Source: Dysosmobacter welbionis (GTDB lineage Bacteria > Bacillota > Clostridia > Oscillospirales > Oscillospiraceae). From it: a stretch of DNA of 64,000 bases. Positions 17,806 to 26,273 of the stretch are shown here, in pieces. How positions within the stretch are numbered: position 1 is the stretch's first letter; each line of letters starts with the position of its first letter. Position numbers and translations under genes: made by a program. The notes under the pieces were generated by a model. That model made no database searches and was not told where the DNA came from. It was given only the letters and a program-made list of their open reading frames with translations. Location: the NCBI RefSeq assembly GCF_005121165.3, contig NZ_CP034413.3, forward strand, positions 1,426,001 to 1,490,000, read 5' to 3'.

Positions 17806-18487
17806 CACCCCCAAACGTGATTGCAAAGCCGTTTTCCTCAACCAGATAATACGTTTCTGGAGGAATGTCGCCATACTTCACTAGCAGCAATTTCCCTTCA
17901 TCGGTGATAATCCAATTCCCGGCGTTGGATACGGCGATATAGCCCAGTACCTCCCGCATGGTCAAGTCACCGTTTTCGTCCACGGGATAATCCACAGGGA
18001 ATGATGTTGTCAGAACCGTTCTAGGGTCTACCTCTACCCCCATCCGGTAGGCAATATCTTCTGCCGCTTCCTGCTGTGACATGGGCCAGTTTTCAGTATC
18101 ATAATCGGAGTTGAGCCATACCGACTCTGCTTTCAACATAGCGTCATATCCAGTAATAGTCAGGCTTCCCGTTCGCTTGTCTTTCGTCCTGGTGGAGATA
18201 AAAAATACGCCTTTTTCCAACCATTCGGACCGCTGTTCCCCCAAGGCCAACCGAACAAAAACTTTTATTTGAGCCTGTCTCGGGATAGCTCCGGTCGGTA
18301 GTATTTCAAGGTCAATCTGCCGGGCGGCGCAATTTCCGATTCCTGGGGTGGTAAAAAGTCCGCCTGACGTCCGAACAGAGACAATGCTTTCCTGCCCATA
18401 TTCCACACCAGCAACGTCCAGCTTTGTTTCCTTGTGGTGGTTCGGGTTAGATAGTATTTCTTTATAGAGATCACTTGTAAGCTGCAT
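17789..18487 (-). CDS. Phage tail protein (upstream part of the S74 tail protein?)
   Basis: 232 residues, MQLTSDLYKEIL..., ending at a TGA just before a T8 run. The sequence looks like the distal-tail or baseplate-hub domain. The neighbouring frame continues what looks like the same protein (DKFFLGPHVGELETGDIPAN...), overlapping this one by 86 bp. One long protein with a frameshift (mutation, error or programmed) is likelier than two independent genes. Confidence 0.65.
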   Translation of the reverse strand: MQLTSDLYKEILSNPNHHKETKLDVAGVEYGQESIVSVRTSGGLFTTPGIGNCAARQIDLEILPTGAIPRQAQIKVFVRLALGEQRSEWLEKGVFFISTRTKDKRTGSLTITGYDAMLKAESVWLNSDYDTENWPMSQQEAAEDIAYRMGVEVDPRTVLTTSFPVDYPVDENGDLTMREVLGYIAVSNAGNWIITDEGKLLLVKYGDIPPETYYLVEENGFAITFGGDRILV

Positions 18488-18852
18488 CAGTTTGCCCTCA
18501 TCTGCAACTCGCCGCCTTTGTAATACCGCTTTCCGTTGACAGATTTTAACCCAAAGGATGCCTCTAAATTGCTAGTCAGGCGCATGGTTCGCACCAGATC
18601 AGAAGCGGTGTATGGATCAGTAAATATCACTGTCTGCGTTTGTTCCGCCAGCGCATCGTAAACAGACGAGGCCAAGTCATCGTCAAGGGGCAAAAGAGAG
18701 AAATCCACAATCGCTCTTTTGGGTGCAGAAAACGGATGCTCCACATTGTCGAGGGTTGTAATGATCTTCTGATAGGAAACTTCCCACATTACCTTGTATG
18801 TGGACAGCTTCGATGCCAAATCCAGCGTCCCGATCTTGAATGTTACATCCAT
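18487..18852 (-). CDS. Phage tail protein
   Basis: 121 residues, MDVTFKIGTLDLASK..., beta-rich with two predicted strands framing a DFSLLPLDDDL segment. It lies between the tape measure and the tail-tip gene, with an ATG/stop junction to the latter. Position suggests a distal-tail component. Confidence 0.65.
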   Translation of the reverse strand: MDVTFKIGTLDLASKLSTYKVMWEVSYQKIITTLDNVEHPFSAPKRAIVDFSLLPLDDDLASSVYDALAEQTQTVIFTDPYTASDLVRTMRLTSNLEASFGLKSVNGKRYYKGGELQMRAN

Positions 18853-18860
18853 ATCATCAC

Positions 18861-20771
18861 CTACGTTCCGTAAGCCCGCTGTTTATTGCGGCTATACTGA
18901 TAAGCAGTTTCGCCGATAACTTTACCGTCAAGGACCGACTGCACCGTGATTGTAAAGTTCTGGCCCATTGTGGCCGCTATGTTATTAAATGCATTGGATA
19001 AGCCAGACTGCGACCGGCCCAACATGGAAGAGGAGTAGTCAACATTAGCGGTTCCGAAATTCAAGCCATTCTCAATGTCGCGCCGAATATGACTATACTC
19101 ATTGTCCCAGCCATCCCCTAGTCCAAGGGCCATGTTTTTGCCCATGTCTGCAAAGACCGTGGACGGGGAGTGGATGCCAAGCAATCCCTTTACTCCATCG
19201 ACAATCCCGGAGAAAAATCCTGTTACTTTGTTTTTAATCCAGGTTGCCATGTTCTGGATGCCTTCCCAAATTCCCTGCACAATGTTTTCACCGATATCTA
19301 CAATACTTCCCATTAGATTTCCAATACCGTTCACAATGGCAGAGATAATCTGTGGCAATACAGCAACCAACTGTGGGATAGCAGATACAATGCCGGATGC
19401 AAGGTTTACAAGCACGCTAATTCCGGCGTTCACAATGGCTGGGAGATTATCTGCTATAAACCCAGTAATGGCGGAGATAACCTGCGGCAGAGACGAAACA
19501 AGAGACGAAATGGAGTTTATAATTCCATCTTGCAGAGAAGTCAAAATCTGAACGCCCATGTCCAAGATAGATGGGAGATTTTCTGCAATGAAATTCAGGA
19601 TTCCTTCTATGATCTGCGGCAATCTGGAAATTAAATCCGGAATTCCGGTTTCGATTCCACTTGTGAACATAGAGAGCAGCTGTGTGCCTGCTGTTGCCAA
19701 CTGCGGCCCAGCGGAAACAATGCTTGTGTATAGGGCAGAAACAATTTCCGGAACAGACGCCGCCAGTTGGGGAAGAGCGCTGATAATGCCCGCCACCAGA
19801 CCCACAAGAAGCTGCGCCCCGGCGCTGATAAGCGATGGTAAAACTGTGGAAATCATTTCAGGAAGCGTCTGAGCAATTATTGTGCCCATATCTGCAATAA
19901 CTTGCCCAATTCCGCCCAAAATTATTTTTACTCTTGGAAGAATATTACTTAGCGCAGTTTCGACAGTGTCCGCAAATTCATATGTAAGGCTTCCTAGGTC
20001 TCCGTTATCATTTGCAATGCCGACAAGCAGATTATCCCACGCTGCTCTCATCATCCCGACAGAGCCTTCAATGGTTGTTGCGGCCTCTTTAGCAGTAGTG
20101 CCAGTGATTCCCATGTTCTCTTGCACCGCATGGATAGCAGTAATCACATCGGAGAATTTAGATGGGTCTAATGCCTGTCCGGTCAATTCCTCTGCATCCG
20201 CAACCAGGCGTTCCAGTTCGGACTTTGTGCCACCGTACCCCAGTTTCAGGTTGTCCAGCATAGCGTAGTTTCCGCGCATGAGGGATTGGTAAGTCTGCTG
20301 GATGCTCTCAATGTCCGTGCCCATCTTGTTAGCATTGTCAGACATATCCATGATGGCCTGATTGGCGTACTCAGCCGCCGCCTGTGTATCCCCGCCCAGA
20401 GATTGGATCAGAGAGGCGGAAAACGCTGTCGCCTGCTCCATGTATGTGTTTGCAGATACGCCAGCAGTTTTATATGCGTTCGACGCATATTGCTGGATCG
20501 TATCGGACGCATCCTTAAACAGAGTATCTACGCCGCCCACAAGCTGCTCATACTCCGCATACTGGTCAATAGAGGATTTTGTGAGTGCCGCTACTCCAGA
20601 AGCAGCCGCAGTCAAAGCCGCTGCGCCTACCTTTGCTGCCGTAGACAGGCCGTTTTTCAGTTTGTCAGCAAACGACTCTGTATTTCTGCTGGCTTCGTCT
20701 AGGTTATCATCATAATCACTTGTATCCAGAATAATCCGGGCAAATAATTCAAACAGGTTCAGCGTCTCCAC
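18861..20771 (-). CDS. Tail tape-measure protein
   Basis: 636 residues starting with GTG. An N-terminal coiled-coil domain (about 20-290) is followed by repeated amphipathic/hydrophobic units (ISALPQLA, LPQIIEGILNF, LPQVISAITGF, LPQIISAIVNG) spaced about 35-40 residues, then a polar tail with LLGIHSPSTVF, a common tape-measure C-terminal motif. Its length sets tail length. The tail chaperone genes precede it. Confidence 0.93.
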   Translation of the reverse strand: METLNLFELFARIILDTSDYDDNLDEASRNTESFADKLKNGLSTAAKVGAAALTAAASGVAALTKSSIDQYAEYEQLVGGVDTLFKDASDTIQQYASNAYKTAGVSANTYMEQATAFSASLIQSLGGDTQAAAEYANQAIMDMSDNANKMGTDIESIQQTYQSLMRGNYAMLDNLKLGYGGTKSELERLVADAEELTGQALDPSKFSDVITAIHAVQENMGITGTTAKEAATTIEGSVGMMRAAWDNLLVGIANDNGDLGSLTYEFADTVETALSNILPRVKIILGGIGQVIADMGTIIAQTLPEMISTVLPSLISAGAQLLVGLVAGIISALPQLAASVPEIVSALYTSIVSAGPQLATAGTQLLSMFTSGIETGIPDLISRLPQIIEGILNFIAENLPSILDMGVQILTSLQDGIINSISSLVSSLPQVISAITGFIADNLPAIVNAGISVLVNLASGIVSAIPQLVAVLPQIISAIVNGIGNLMGSIVDIGENIVQGIWEGIQNMATWIKNKVTGFFSGIVDGVKGLLGIHSPSTVFADMGKNMALGLGDGWDNEYSHIRRDIENGLNFGTANVDYSSSMLGRSQSGLSNAFNNIAATMGQNFTITVQSVLDGKVIGETAYQYSRNKQRAYGT

Positions 20772-21060
20772 CCCCTATCCGTGCGATTTTTTCTTTCATG
20801 TTCCCGATGATCTCTTCCGGGGTGCGGTTTTCCTCCGGCTTCGGTCGAATAAGGTCGTAATACCTGATCTTCATATAACTGCCGCCGGAGTATTTTGCAG
20901 TATTCTCCGCAAGGATTTTCAGCACGTCAGTTACATAGACCCGGTACGCCTTTTCTCTTGCGTCTTGTTCAAACCGTGCAAAGACATACCTGGAAAATGC
21001 TTTTACACTCCGGCCTCGGTACTCTCCCGCGCAGAGCCAGAGAAATCCCCGCTCTGCGCC
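20749..21060 (-). CDS. gpT-like tail-assembly chaperone extension (-1 frame)
   Basis: The frame -1 to the upstream gpG-like gene is open across its end and encodes GEYRGRSVKAFSRYVFARFE... GGSYMKIRYYDLIRPK, a sequence type typical of the T part of gpGT fusions. No start codon with a ribosome site precedes it, so it is expected to be made by ribosomal -1 frameshifting near 21030-21080. Its stop overlaps the tape-measure start, as in many siphophages. The slippery site was not identified with certainty. Confidence 0.65.
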   Translation of the reverse strand, partial: GAERGFLWLCAGEYRGRSVKAFSRYVFARFEQDAREKAYRVYVTDVLKILAENTAKYSGGSYMKIRYYDLIRPKPEENRTPEEIIGNMKEKIARIGGGDAEPV

Positions 21061-21395
21061 GAGATAAAAAGCGTCGTAAATGCTTCGTCGGTCAGCAGAT
21101 CAATCGTGTCCTTGATGAGCTTGACGAGGTTTAGCGTGCCTGTGTATGCCTCTGGAGTGGTCCCTTCGATGGTGGACAAGATGGAGATAATGTCGCCCTT
21201 GTGGCCCTTCAGGAGGGCAGGAGCGGCCTTTCTTGCCCTCTGCAACAGGAATTTATTGGCCGTCATGCCCTCTGGGAGCTTCTCCCGTTTGAACAGCTCC
21301 GATGCCACTTCGTCTTCTGCAATGTTGGCTATCGGATCGATAATGTCGGCGATCACGTCCAATGTCCGCTCGCCCTTGATATCAGACAGTCTCAT
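21003..21395 (-). CDS. gpG-like tail-assembly chaperone
   Basis: 130 residues starting MRLSDIKGERTLDVIADI, with GGAGGAAAGCACCTG before the ATG. Proteins of this size between the major tail protein and the tape measure coat the tape measure during assembly. A -1 extension downstream supplies the longer GT form. Confidence 0.8.
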   Translation of the reverse strand: MRLSDIKGERTLDVIADIIDPIANIAEDEVASELFKREKLPEGMTANKFLLQRARKAAPALLKGHKGDIISILSTIEGTTPEAYTGTLNLVKLIKDTIDLLTDEAFTTLFISAQSGDFSGSARESTEAGV

Positions 21396-21970
21396 CAGGT
21401 GCTTTCCTCCGGTGCTGCAGAGTAAAATTCCATAGGCATGGTGTCCTGTGCGTCCATGGACACATGGCCGGTCAGCTCCACAGAGACCTGGCCCTTGCCA
21501 TTTTTGGTGGTCTGGAGCGAAAATCCGCCGGTGGAAAGAGCGTTTTTCAGGCAAACAGCAACCATGCCGCCGTCTGCCCGGTCACCAACCCACCAGATAT
21601 CCTTGAAATCGGTCTGCAGCAGATCCCGGCGTGGAGTAACTTTTGTGGTATCGGGAGAGCCGATGTCCGCCGCTCCGAGGGCCAGTTTGATTGCTTCCGG
21701 GGACGTGCCAAGCGCCGTAAAACTCATAGTGCATTCCCAAGAGTCCAGGTGCTTCAGTTCCATCATGTTCACGGGGCAGTTGTCCACATCCTCGCCCATA
21801 TCGGAGTAAGTGGGAACACACGAAATATTGATACCGCCGGTAGTAGCGCACACAATGTCTTCATCAGACGGTGCGTCCGGTGTGGACGGATCAAAACTTG
21901 TTAGAATTACACCGGCGTCCATCTGCAGTTCCTCAAATGTGCTCTGCGGGATGACAGTAAATTTGCCCAT
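21395..21970 (-). CDS. Major tail protein
   Basis: 191 residues with the beta-rich composition of tail-tube proteins (GINISCVPTYSD, GTSPEAIKLALGAADI, GFSLQTTKNGKGQVSVELTGH). Order (completion proteins, then this, then chaperone, then tape measure) is canonical. Polymer of this protein forms the tail tube. Confidence 0.85.
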   Translation of the reverse strand: MGKFTVIPQSTFEELQMDAGVILTSFDPSTPDAPSDEDIVCATTGGINISCVPTYSDMGEDVDNCPVNMMELKHLDSWECTMSFTALGTSPEAIKLALGAADIGSPDTTKVTPRRDLLQTDFKDIWWVGDRADGGMVAVCLKNALSTGGFSLQTTKNGKGQVSVELTGHVSMDAQDTMPMEFYSAAPEEST

Positions 21971-21983
21971 TTTGGGCCTCCTT

Positions 21984-22355
21984 TCAGCTGAATGTCAGAT
22001 ATTCAGCGGTAATGTTGATGTACCGGCGCTTAATGGCCGGATCTTCTTCGTAAACAACGCTTTGTGCAAACGGAGAACCGCGTTTCAGCCAGATATAACC
22101 TTCATCGCAAGGGATTGTCACGCCGCCGTATCCGATGCGCTTGGACAGCTCTTGTGCTGCCTCGTCCGGTATCGCCTCACTCTCCGTCCGAAAGAACAGA
22201 TTGGCAGTCAGGCCAACTTCTCCGGCGTCAAATGCGGACTCGATATACTCGTATGTGCCATAGGGCATGATCACATCGTCCGGAACAGAGGACGCACGGT
22301 AAAACGGGATTTCCCCCTCGTTGAACCAGGCATAAAGGGCTTTGTTCTTGGTCAT
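21984..22355 (-). CDS. Tail terminator/completion protein
   Basis: 123 residues. The ATG at 22355 overlaps the TGA of the upstream gene. It has an alpha/beta composition like gpU-type terminators (ANLFFRTESEAIPDEAAQELSKRI). It sits just before the major tail protein, the usual position for the tail terminator. Confidence 0.65.
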   Translation of the reverse strand: MTKNKALYAWFNEGEIPFYRASSVPDDVIMPYGTYEYIESAFDAGEVGLTANLFFRTESEAIPDEAAQELSKRIGYGGVTIPCDEGYIWLKRGSPFAQSVVYEEDPAIKRRYINITAEYLTFS

Positions 22356-22702
22356 GTGGTCAGGCCCCATTTCTCCGCCGTGAAGTATTTCAGAGGCAGC
22401 GTGGACGATTTAGGAGCAGGCTTTTCCTCCGGGTTGGAGGTCACACGGTAGGTCTGGCCGGTCTCCGTGTCTTTGAACACATCGTTGTACTCGATGGGGA
22501 AATCCTTGTCCACCAGCGCGGAATATAGGCTTGTGACACCCTGCTTTTCCGCGATTCTGGCCTCCATGGAGGTGTCCAGCGCCTGATAGTTAGTGAACTC
22601 CGCCCCTTCTTCCCATTGCACCATGTAGCCGCCTGCTCCATCTGGCACACGCTTTTTTTCCATCAGCACGCAGGTGCGTGCAAAATCATCAAGCAAAGAC
22701 AC
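22352..22702 (-). CDS. Head-tail adaptor/stopper-like protein
   Basis: 116 residues, MSLLDDFARTCVLMEKKRVPDGAGG..., with the beta-barrel-like pattern of SPP1 gp16-type stoppers. It closes the portal after packaging and joins the tail. Located between connector and terminator genes. Confidence 0.65.
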   Translation of the reverse strand: MSLLDDFARTCVLMEKKRVPDGAGGYMVQWEEGAEFTNYQALDTSMEARIAEKQGVTSLYSALVDKDFPIEYNDVFKDTETGQTYRVTSNPEEKPAPKSSTLPLKYFTAEKWGLTT

Positions 22703-22706
22703 GTTC

Positions 22707-23186
22707 TCACCTCCACGGGTTGTCTTTGTGCGGCTCCGGCGGAGTCATATGCGGGTTCGGGTTTGCATACTGCCAGCTTCCCGCCGGTTTCTTCCAGGGG
22801 GCAAGCTGGGCGGCAAACACGTCCCTCCAGCCCACGGCAACGCCCTTTGAGTTTGTGGCCTTGGAATAGCTGTACCCGCCGAAACTCTCCGACGTGTACG
22901 CCCCGCCATCCCCGTTTTTGGCCGTCCAGGCGGTAATTTCCTCTACCGTGGATAACAATGCTTTTGGAATGGCCAGCGCCCACACAGAGCCGGTAAACGT
23001 CTCATCGGTCAGCTCCGCCGGATACTGATAAACCCCATCGTTGAACAGGCTCCCCACAATTCGAAAATACTGCCCATTTGCGAGGAAAGGCAGCGTAATG
23101 CCGCCGTCCTCGATGATGTATGTATCGTCATACCGGCCCACGGCGAACCAGTTGTTCAGATACATCAAAACGGTTTCAAGCATCAC
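22707..23186 (-). CDS. Head-tail connector-type phage protein
   Basis: 159 residues starting MMLETVLMYLNNWF after GGAGGGCGGCG. The helical N-terminus is like gp6/gp15-type adaptors; the C-terminus is Pro/His-rich (NPHMTPPEPHKDN). Position after the capsid supports a connector role. Confidence 0.6.
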   Translation of the reverse strand: MMLETVLMYLNNWFAVGRYDDTYIIEDGGITLPFLANGQYFRIVGSLFNDGVYQYPAELTDETFTGSVWALAIPKALLSTVEEITAWTAKNGDGGAYTSESFGGYSYSKATNSKGVAVGWRDVFAAQLAPWKKPAGSWQYANPNPHMTPPEPHKDNPWR

Positions 23187-23198
23187 GCCGCCCTCCTA

Positions 23199-23552
23199 TC
23201 ACTTTCTCGATCTGGTTTTTGCTTTTGCCTGCGGTTCAAATGTTACCCCAGAGAATTTGAATGTCACAACGCTGGCATCGTCCACAAGCACCTCAAAGGT
23301 GTCATTCTTTGTCACCCGGAATACAATGTCCGGGTCAAAGGCAATCTTGTCCTTTGTGGTCTCTCCGTTTTTCTTGAAGGTCATATTGGTCCCGGTTTTG
23401 GTCAGGTGGAAGGGGAAGTAATAGCCGCTATCTTCACCTGGCAAACTGCTGAACTCGGAATACCCAGTCACATAGTGAAATGTACCAGTTACAGAACCAT
23501 CGGCTTTTACTGTCAGATCATCACCGACCAATTCAGATACCTGTTTCCCCAA
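23199..23552 (-). CDS. Phage protein behind the capsid gene; start uncertain
   Basis: About 117 residues from a TTG. The same frame stays open upstream (GSDTLTLFPSSQTLLGKQV...) to the end of the capsid gene, so the true start could be a rare codon near 23594 or may have been lost by a base change. Content is beta-like with Lys/Arg-rich end. It may be a capsid decoration protein. Confidence 0.6.
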   Translation of the reverse strand: MGKQVSELVGDDLTVKADGSVTGTFHYVTGYSEFSSLPGEDSGYYFPFHLTKTGTNMTFKKNGETTKDKIAFDPDIVFRVTKNDTFEVLVDDASVVTFKFSGVTFEPQAKAKTRSRK

Positions 23553-23596
23553 TAGGGTCTGACTGCTGGGGAAGAGCGTTAAAGTGTCAGACCCGA

Positions 23597-24526
23597 TTAA
23601 CCCCCCGCCGATACGGTAATCTTGGCAATGCCATCCAGATATTCAGCCCAAAGCTTCATGCCCATAATGGCGTAGCTCTCGCCCACAGCGGTGGAGTAGT
23701 TGCCCTGGGCGTGGAACCCGATCAGGTTGGTCTCACCCTGAGTGGTGTAGTTCAGGCCCAGCCGGGCAAACTCGCTGTCGCCGGGATCGATGTAGTACAG
23801 GTCGATATTCTCCACAGGAGTCGCCAGAACCGTATTCCGGGCAATGCCAGAGCCGCCGGAGATCGTGGCGGGCAGCAGGAACAGCGTGGAGTAACCCATG
23901 AAATTCTGGATGTAGTTGATTCCAAACTGGGTCTGCACCGTGATGTCAGCAGTGCCCAGGTAGTCGTAAGCATCAAGAATATTGGCAAAGCCAACGACCT
24001 GAGTCACGTCCTTTGCCATTCCAGCGAACTTGTCCAGCACCTTGCCCTGAGCCTGGGCAAGAGCGGCCTGCCAGGTGGTAGCGGTGCCGGCCAGAGAACC
24101 GGTGTTCAGGAAGGTGTAGAAGTCACCCAGCACCACGTTCTGGAGCTTAGTCAGGAACGCATCGTCGGACTTCTCCACGGCGATCTCCGCGCCGTACTTG
24201 TCCACATCCTCAATGGGCACAGCCTTGGCGTACTTCTGGATGGTGATGTCATCCTTCTTGGCCTGTACGATGGTGGTCTTGGAATAGGGGATTACCTCGC
24301 CGGGGCCCACTTCGCCATCCTCTAGATCCACGCTTGCGGTGTAAGAGATCAGCTGAGTGCCGGGCGTCTTGCGGATAGGCCGCATAATGCCCAAGATGTT
24401 CCGCAGGGCCTCCCAGTTGTCATTGAACCGGGTAACAAAGTCCACCTCGCGGGCGGTCACGGTGGTATATACATTGGGGAGCGAATCGCGAGGGGTAGTA
24501 AAGCTCTCAACATTGGTAGCTGCCAT
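23597..24526 (-). CDS. Major capsid protein (HK97-fold type)
   Basis: 309 residues, MAATNVESFTTPRDSLPNVYTT... with an E-loop-like acidic/basic stretch (residues 65-95) and a long spine helix region (KYGAEIAVEKSDDAFLTKL). It follows a GP20-type scaffold gene. Length and order are as expected for the coat protein of Firmicutes siphophages; it assembles the icosahedral head. Confidence 0.85.
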   Translation of the reverse strand: MAATNVESFTTPRDSLPNVYTTVTAREVDFVTRFNDNWEALRNILGIMRPIRKTPGTQLISYTASVDLEDGEVGPGEVIPYSKTTIVQAKKDDITIQKYAKAVPIEDVDKYGAEIAVEKSDDAFLTKLQNVVLGDFYTFLNTGSLAGTATTWQAALAQAQGKVLDKFAGMAKDVTQVVGFANILDAYDYLGTADITVQTQFGINYIQNFMGYSTLFLLPATISGGSGIARNTVLATPVENIDLYYIDPGDSEFARLGLNYTTQGETNLIGFHAQGNYSTAVGESYAIMGMKLWAEYLDGIAKITVSAGG

Positions 24527-24540
24527 TCAATTCAGTCCTT

Positions 24541-25155
24541 TCAAGTAATTTGATTTTCCATGAGCGCCTTTTGACGCTCTGCGGCGGACAAAACATACCG
24601 TCCATGGTCATCCTTTTTGTAGATGTCGGCCTTTGTCATTGCACCGCTGTTGTTGTTTGCCGGGGGATTGGAGGTCTGCGCGCCCCTGGTCTCCGTGGTA
24701 GTAATAAAGTCCGCCCACTCGCTCTTGATGCTCTCTGTGAGCTTGTCAGCGCCCTTGATGGCCCCCTTGTCGTCCAGCTCCACGCTGTCCACGTCGGAGA
24801 CCTTCAACACGGATTCCAGGCGCTTCTCGCTTACCCCGGCTTCTTGCAGGAGCGCCCGATATGCCTTTTCCTTGGCCGCGCGGCTCTCCTTTTTGGTCTG
24901 CTCGGTCTTGTAGCCCTCGAATTCCTCTTTCAGGGCCTCATACTTGACCTTGTAGCTGTCTTTCTTTCCCGCTTCCAGATCCGCCTGCGCCTTTTCCAAC
25001 TGCTTCTGTACTTCGGGCAGGGCTTCTGCGTCGGCCTTATACTTCGCAACGTCCGCTTTCAGGCCGTCCACGGTCTCGCTGTGCATGGAAATGATCTCGT
25101 CGATCTTTTCCTCGTCGATGCCCATCGCTTTCAGGGCACGTCTGGTCAGTGCCAT
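24541..25155 (-). CDS. Scaffold protein (phage minor structural GP20 type)
   Basis: 204 residues from MALTRRALKAMGIDEEKIDEII. A long charged coiled coil (residues 25-110, Lys/Glu/Ala-rich) and an acidic/polar tail are typical of GP20 scaffolds. GGAGACTGATT precedes the ATG. It would guide procapsid assembly with the next gene. Confidence 0.88.
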   Translation of the reverse strand: MALTRRALKAMGIDEEKIDEIISMHSETVDGLKADVAKYKADAEALPEVQKQLEKAQADLEAGKKDSYKVKYEALKEEFEGYKTEQTKKESRAAKEKAYRALLQEAGVSEKRLESVLKVSDVDSVELDDKGAIKGADKLTESIKSEWADFITTTETRGAQTSNPPANNNSGAMTKADIYKKDDHGRYVLSAAERQKALMENQIT

Positions 25156-25322
25156 AATCAGTCTCCTTTTCTTCGGCCCCAGTACTTCGGGGGCGACTGT
25201 GATATAAAAACCGCTGTACTTTGCGGGTTTTACCAAATAAAAAAGGAGCCAACCTGCAAGAAACCCTTACAAGTTGACCCCAACGGTCCTTCCCGCTCAC
25301 CAATTAGAGCAGGGTTCAGTGT

Positions 25323-25502
25323 TTACTTTTCTAAAAATTCATCAAGCACCCTTTTCAATATTGAATTGACGCTGGTCCCTTCTTCCTTTGCTTTTTCTCT
25401 CACCTTGTCCGCATATTCCTTTCGGACCTTACACCCTAAAACAGTCATGTGTTCAGCAATGTATTTGTTATTCGCTCTTTTCTGTGCCTCTGTGAGTGCC
25501 AT
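25323..25502 (-). CDS. Arc/ribbon-helix-helix-like regulator
   Basis: 59 residues: MALTEAQKRANNKYIAEHM... with a beta-strand then two helices (REKAKEEGTSVNSILKRVLDEFLEK), the ribbon-helix-helix pattern. TTTGGAGGTGGTACA precedes its ATG. It is divergent from two plus-strand genes, with three TATATGGTTWAAC repeats between them. Likely an autorepressor of this small island inside the capsid block. Confidence 0.65.
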   Translation of the reverse strand: MALTEAQKRANNKYIAEHMTVLGCKVRKEYADKVREKAKEEGTSVNSILKRVLDEFLEK

Positions 25503-25534
25503 TGTACCACCTCCAAAATCATTTTACATGATTT

Positions 25535-25626
25535 TATATGGTTTAACAATGTACAATCCGCACAATATATATGGTTAAACTTTGCGAAATTTGCCGCTTG
25601 AATATATGGTTAAACCATGTTATATT
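25535..25626. promoter_or_regulatory. Divergent promoter region with three 13-bp repeats
   Basis: Direct repeats TATATGGTTTAAC (25535-25547), TATATGGTTAAAC (25568-25580) and TATATGGTTAAAC (25603-25615) are spaced 33-35 bp apart. A rightward promoter TTGAAT-17-TATATT (25598-25626) overlaps the third repeat. Arc-type proteins bind such tandem sites; the adjacent RHH gene is the obvious ligand. Confidence 0.65.
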
Positions 25627-25677
25627 ATACTCACAAGGAACAAACCACGACAGGCCACAGGCCGGGAGGGAAAGAAA

Positions 25678-25869
25678 ATGAAAAGAGTGCGCATGACGCT
25701 TGATGAAATTCGTGCCGAGTCTACATACTACATAGAGACACATGACAAATCCGCCGGCATATGCACATTGGTTGATGTTGAGAACATGGGCTTTTGTAAA
25801 GATGGTGTTACCCGTTGGTATCATTTCACAAACGACGAGGGGCAACCCGCTGTATATTACAAATACTGA
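25678..25869 (+). CDS. Small plus-strand phage protein
   Basis: 63 residues, MKRVRMTLDEIRAESTYYI..., with an alpha/beta pattern and GGGAGGGAAAGAAA before its ATG. It belongs to the RHH island opposite to the structural operon. Function unknown; possible lysogenic-conversion gene. Confidence 0.55.
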   Translation: MKRVRMTLDEIRAESTYYIETHDKSAGICTLVDVENMGFCKDGVTRWYHFTNDEGQPAVYYKY

Positions 25870-25915
25870 ACCACACCACCCGCCCCGGAGGTCACGAGGG
25901 CAGAAAGGGAAAAAG

Positions 25916-26113
25916 ATGAACAACACGAGATTTAACAAGTTGTGGGATTTATTGCACAAGTCCGGGGAAGTCAAGTTCGCTGATTGCAACGAATCTCTCT
26001 CGCTATCGCTCGTCCCATCCAGATATGGGTATGAAGTTTCTCTGCGCTCTGGTGGAAGCACGGTTCTTGTGCACTATGACAAAGAAAGATTTCGTGAAAT
26101 ATTAGTTGACTAA
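25916..26113 (+). CDS. Second small plus-strand phage protein
   Basis: 65 residues, MNNTRFNKLWDLLHKSGEV..., beta-rich after an N-terminal helix; AGAAAGGGAAAAAG precedes the ATG. It follows the previous gene by about 46 bp in the same transcript. Function unknown. Confidence 0.5.
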   Translation: MNNTRFNKLWDLLHKSGEVKFADCNESLSLSLVPSRYGYEVSLRSGGSTVLVHYDKERFREILVD

Positions 26114-26129
26114 TGCCTTTCTTCCGCCC

Positions 26130-26273
26130 CTAACCGGGGCGGTTTTCTTTTGCCTGGAACTTGATTTCCCGCTTGTCCTCCAGAACGATGTACCCATCTC
26201 CTTTTTTTCGGACTACGGCGTCGTTTCCTTTGGTAATGATGGCCTTGATAATGGCCCATGCTTTTTCATCCAT
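26130..26273 (-). CDS. Small phage protein in the head operon
   Basis: 47 residues, MDEKAWAIIKAIITKGNDAVVRKKGDGY..., overlapping the end of the upstream gp10-like gene (ATGGATGA). The KGNDAVVRKKGDGYIVLED pattern looks like a small beta domain. Function unknown. Confidence 0.55.
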   Translation of the reverse strand: MDEKAWAIIKAIITKGNDAVVRKKGDGYIVLEDKREIKFQAKENRPG

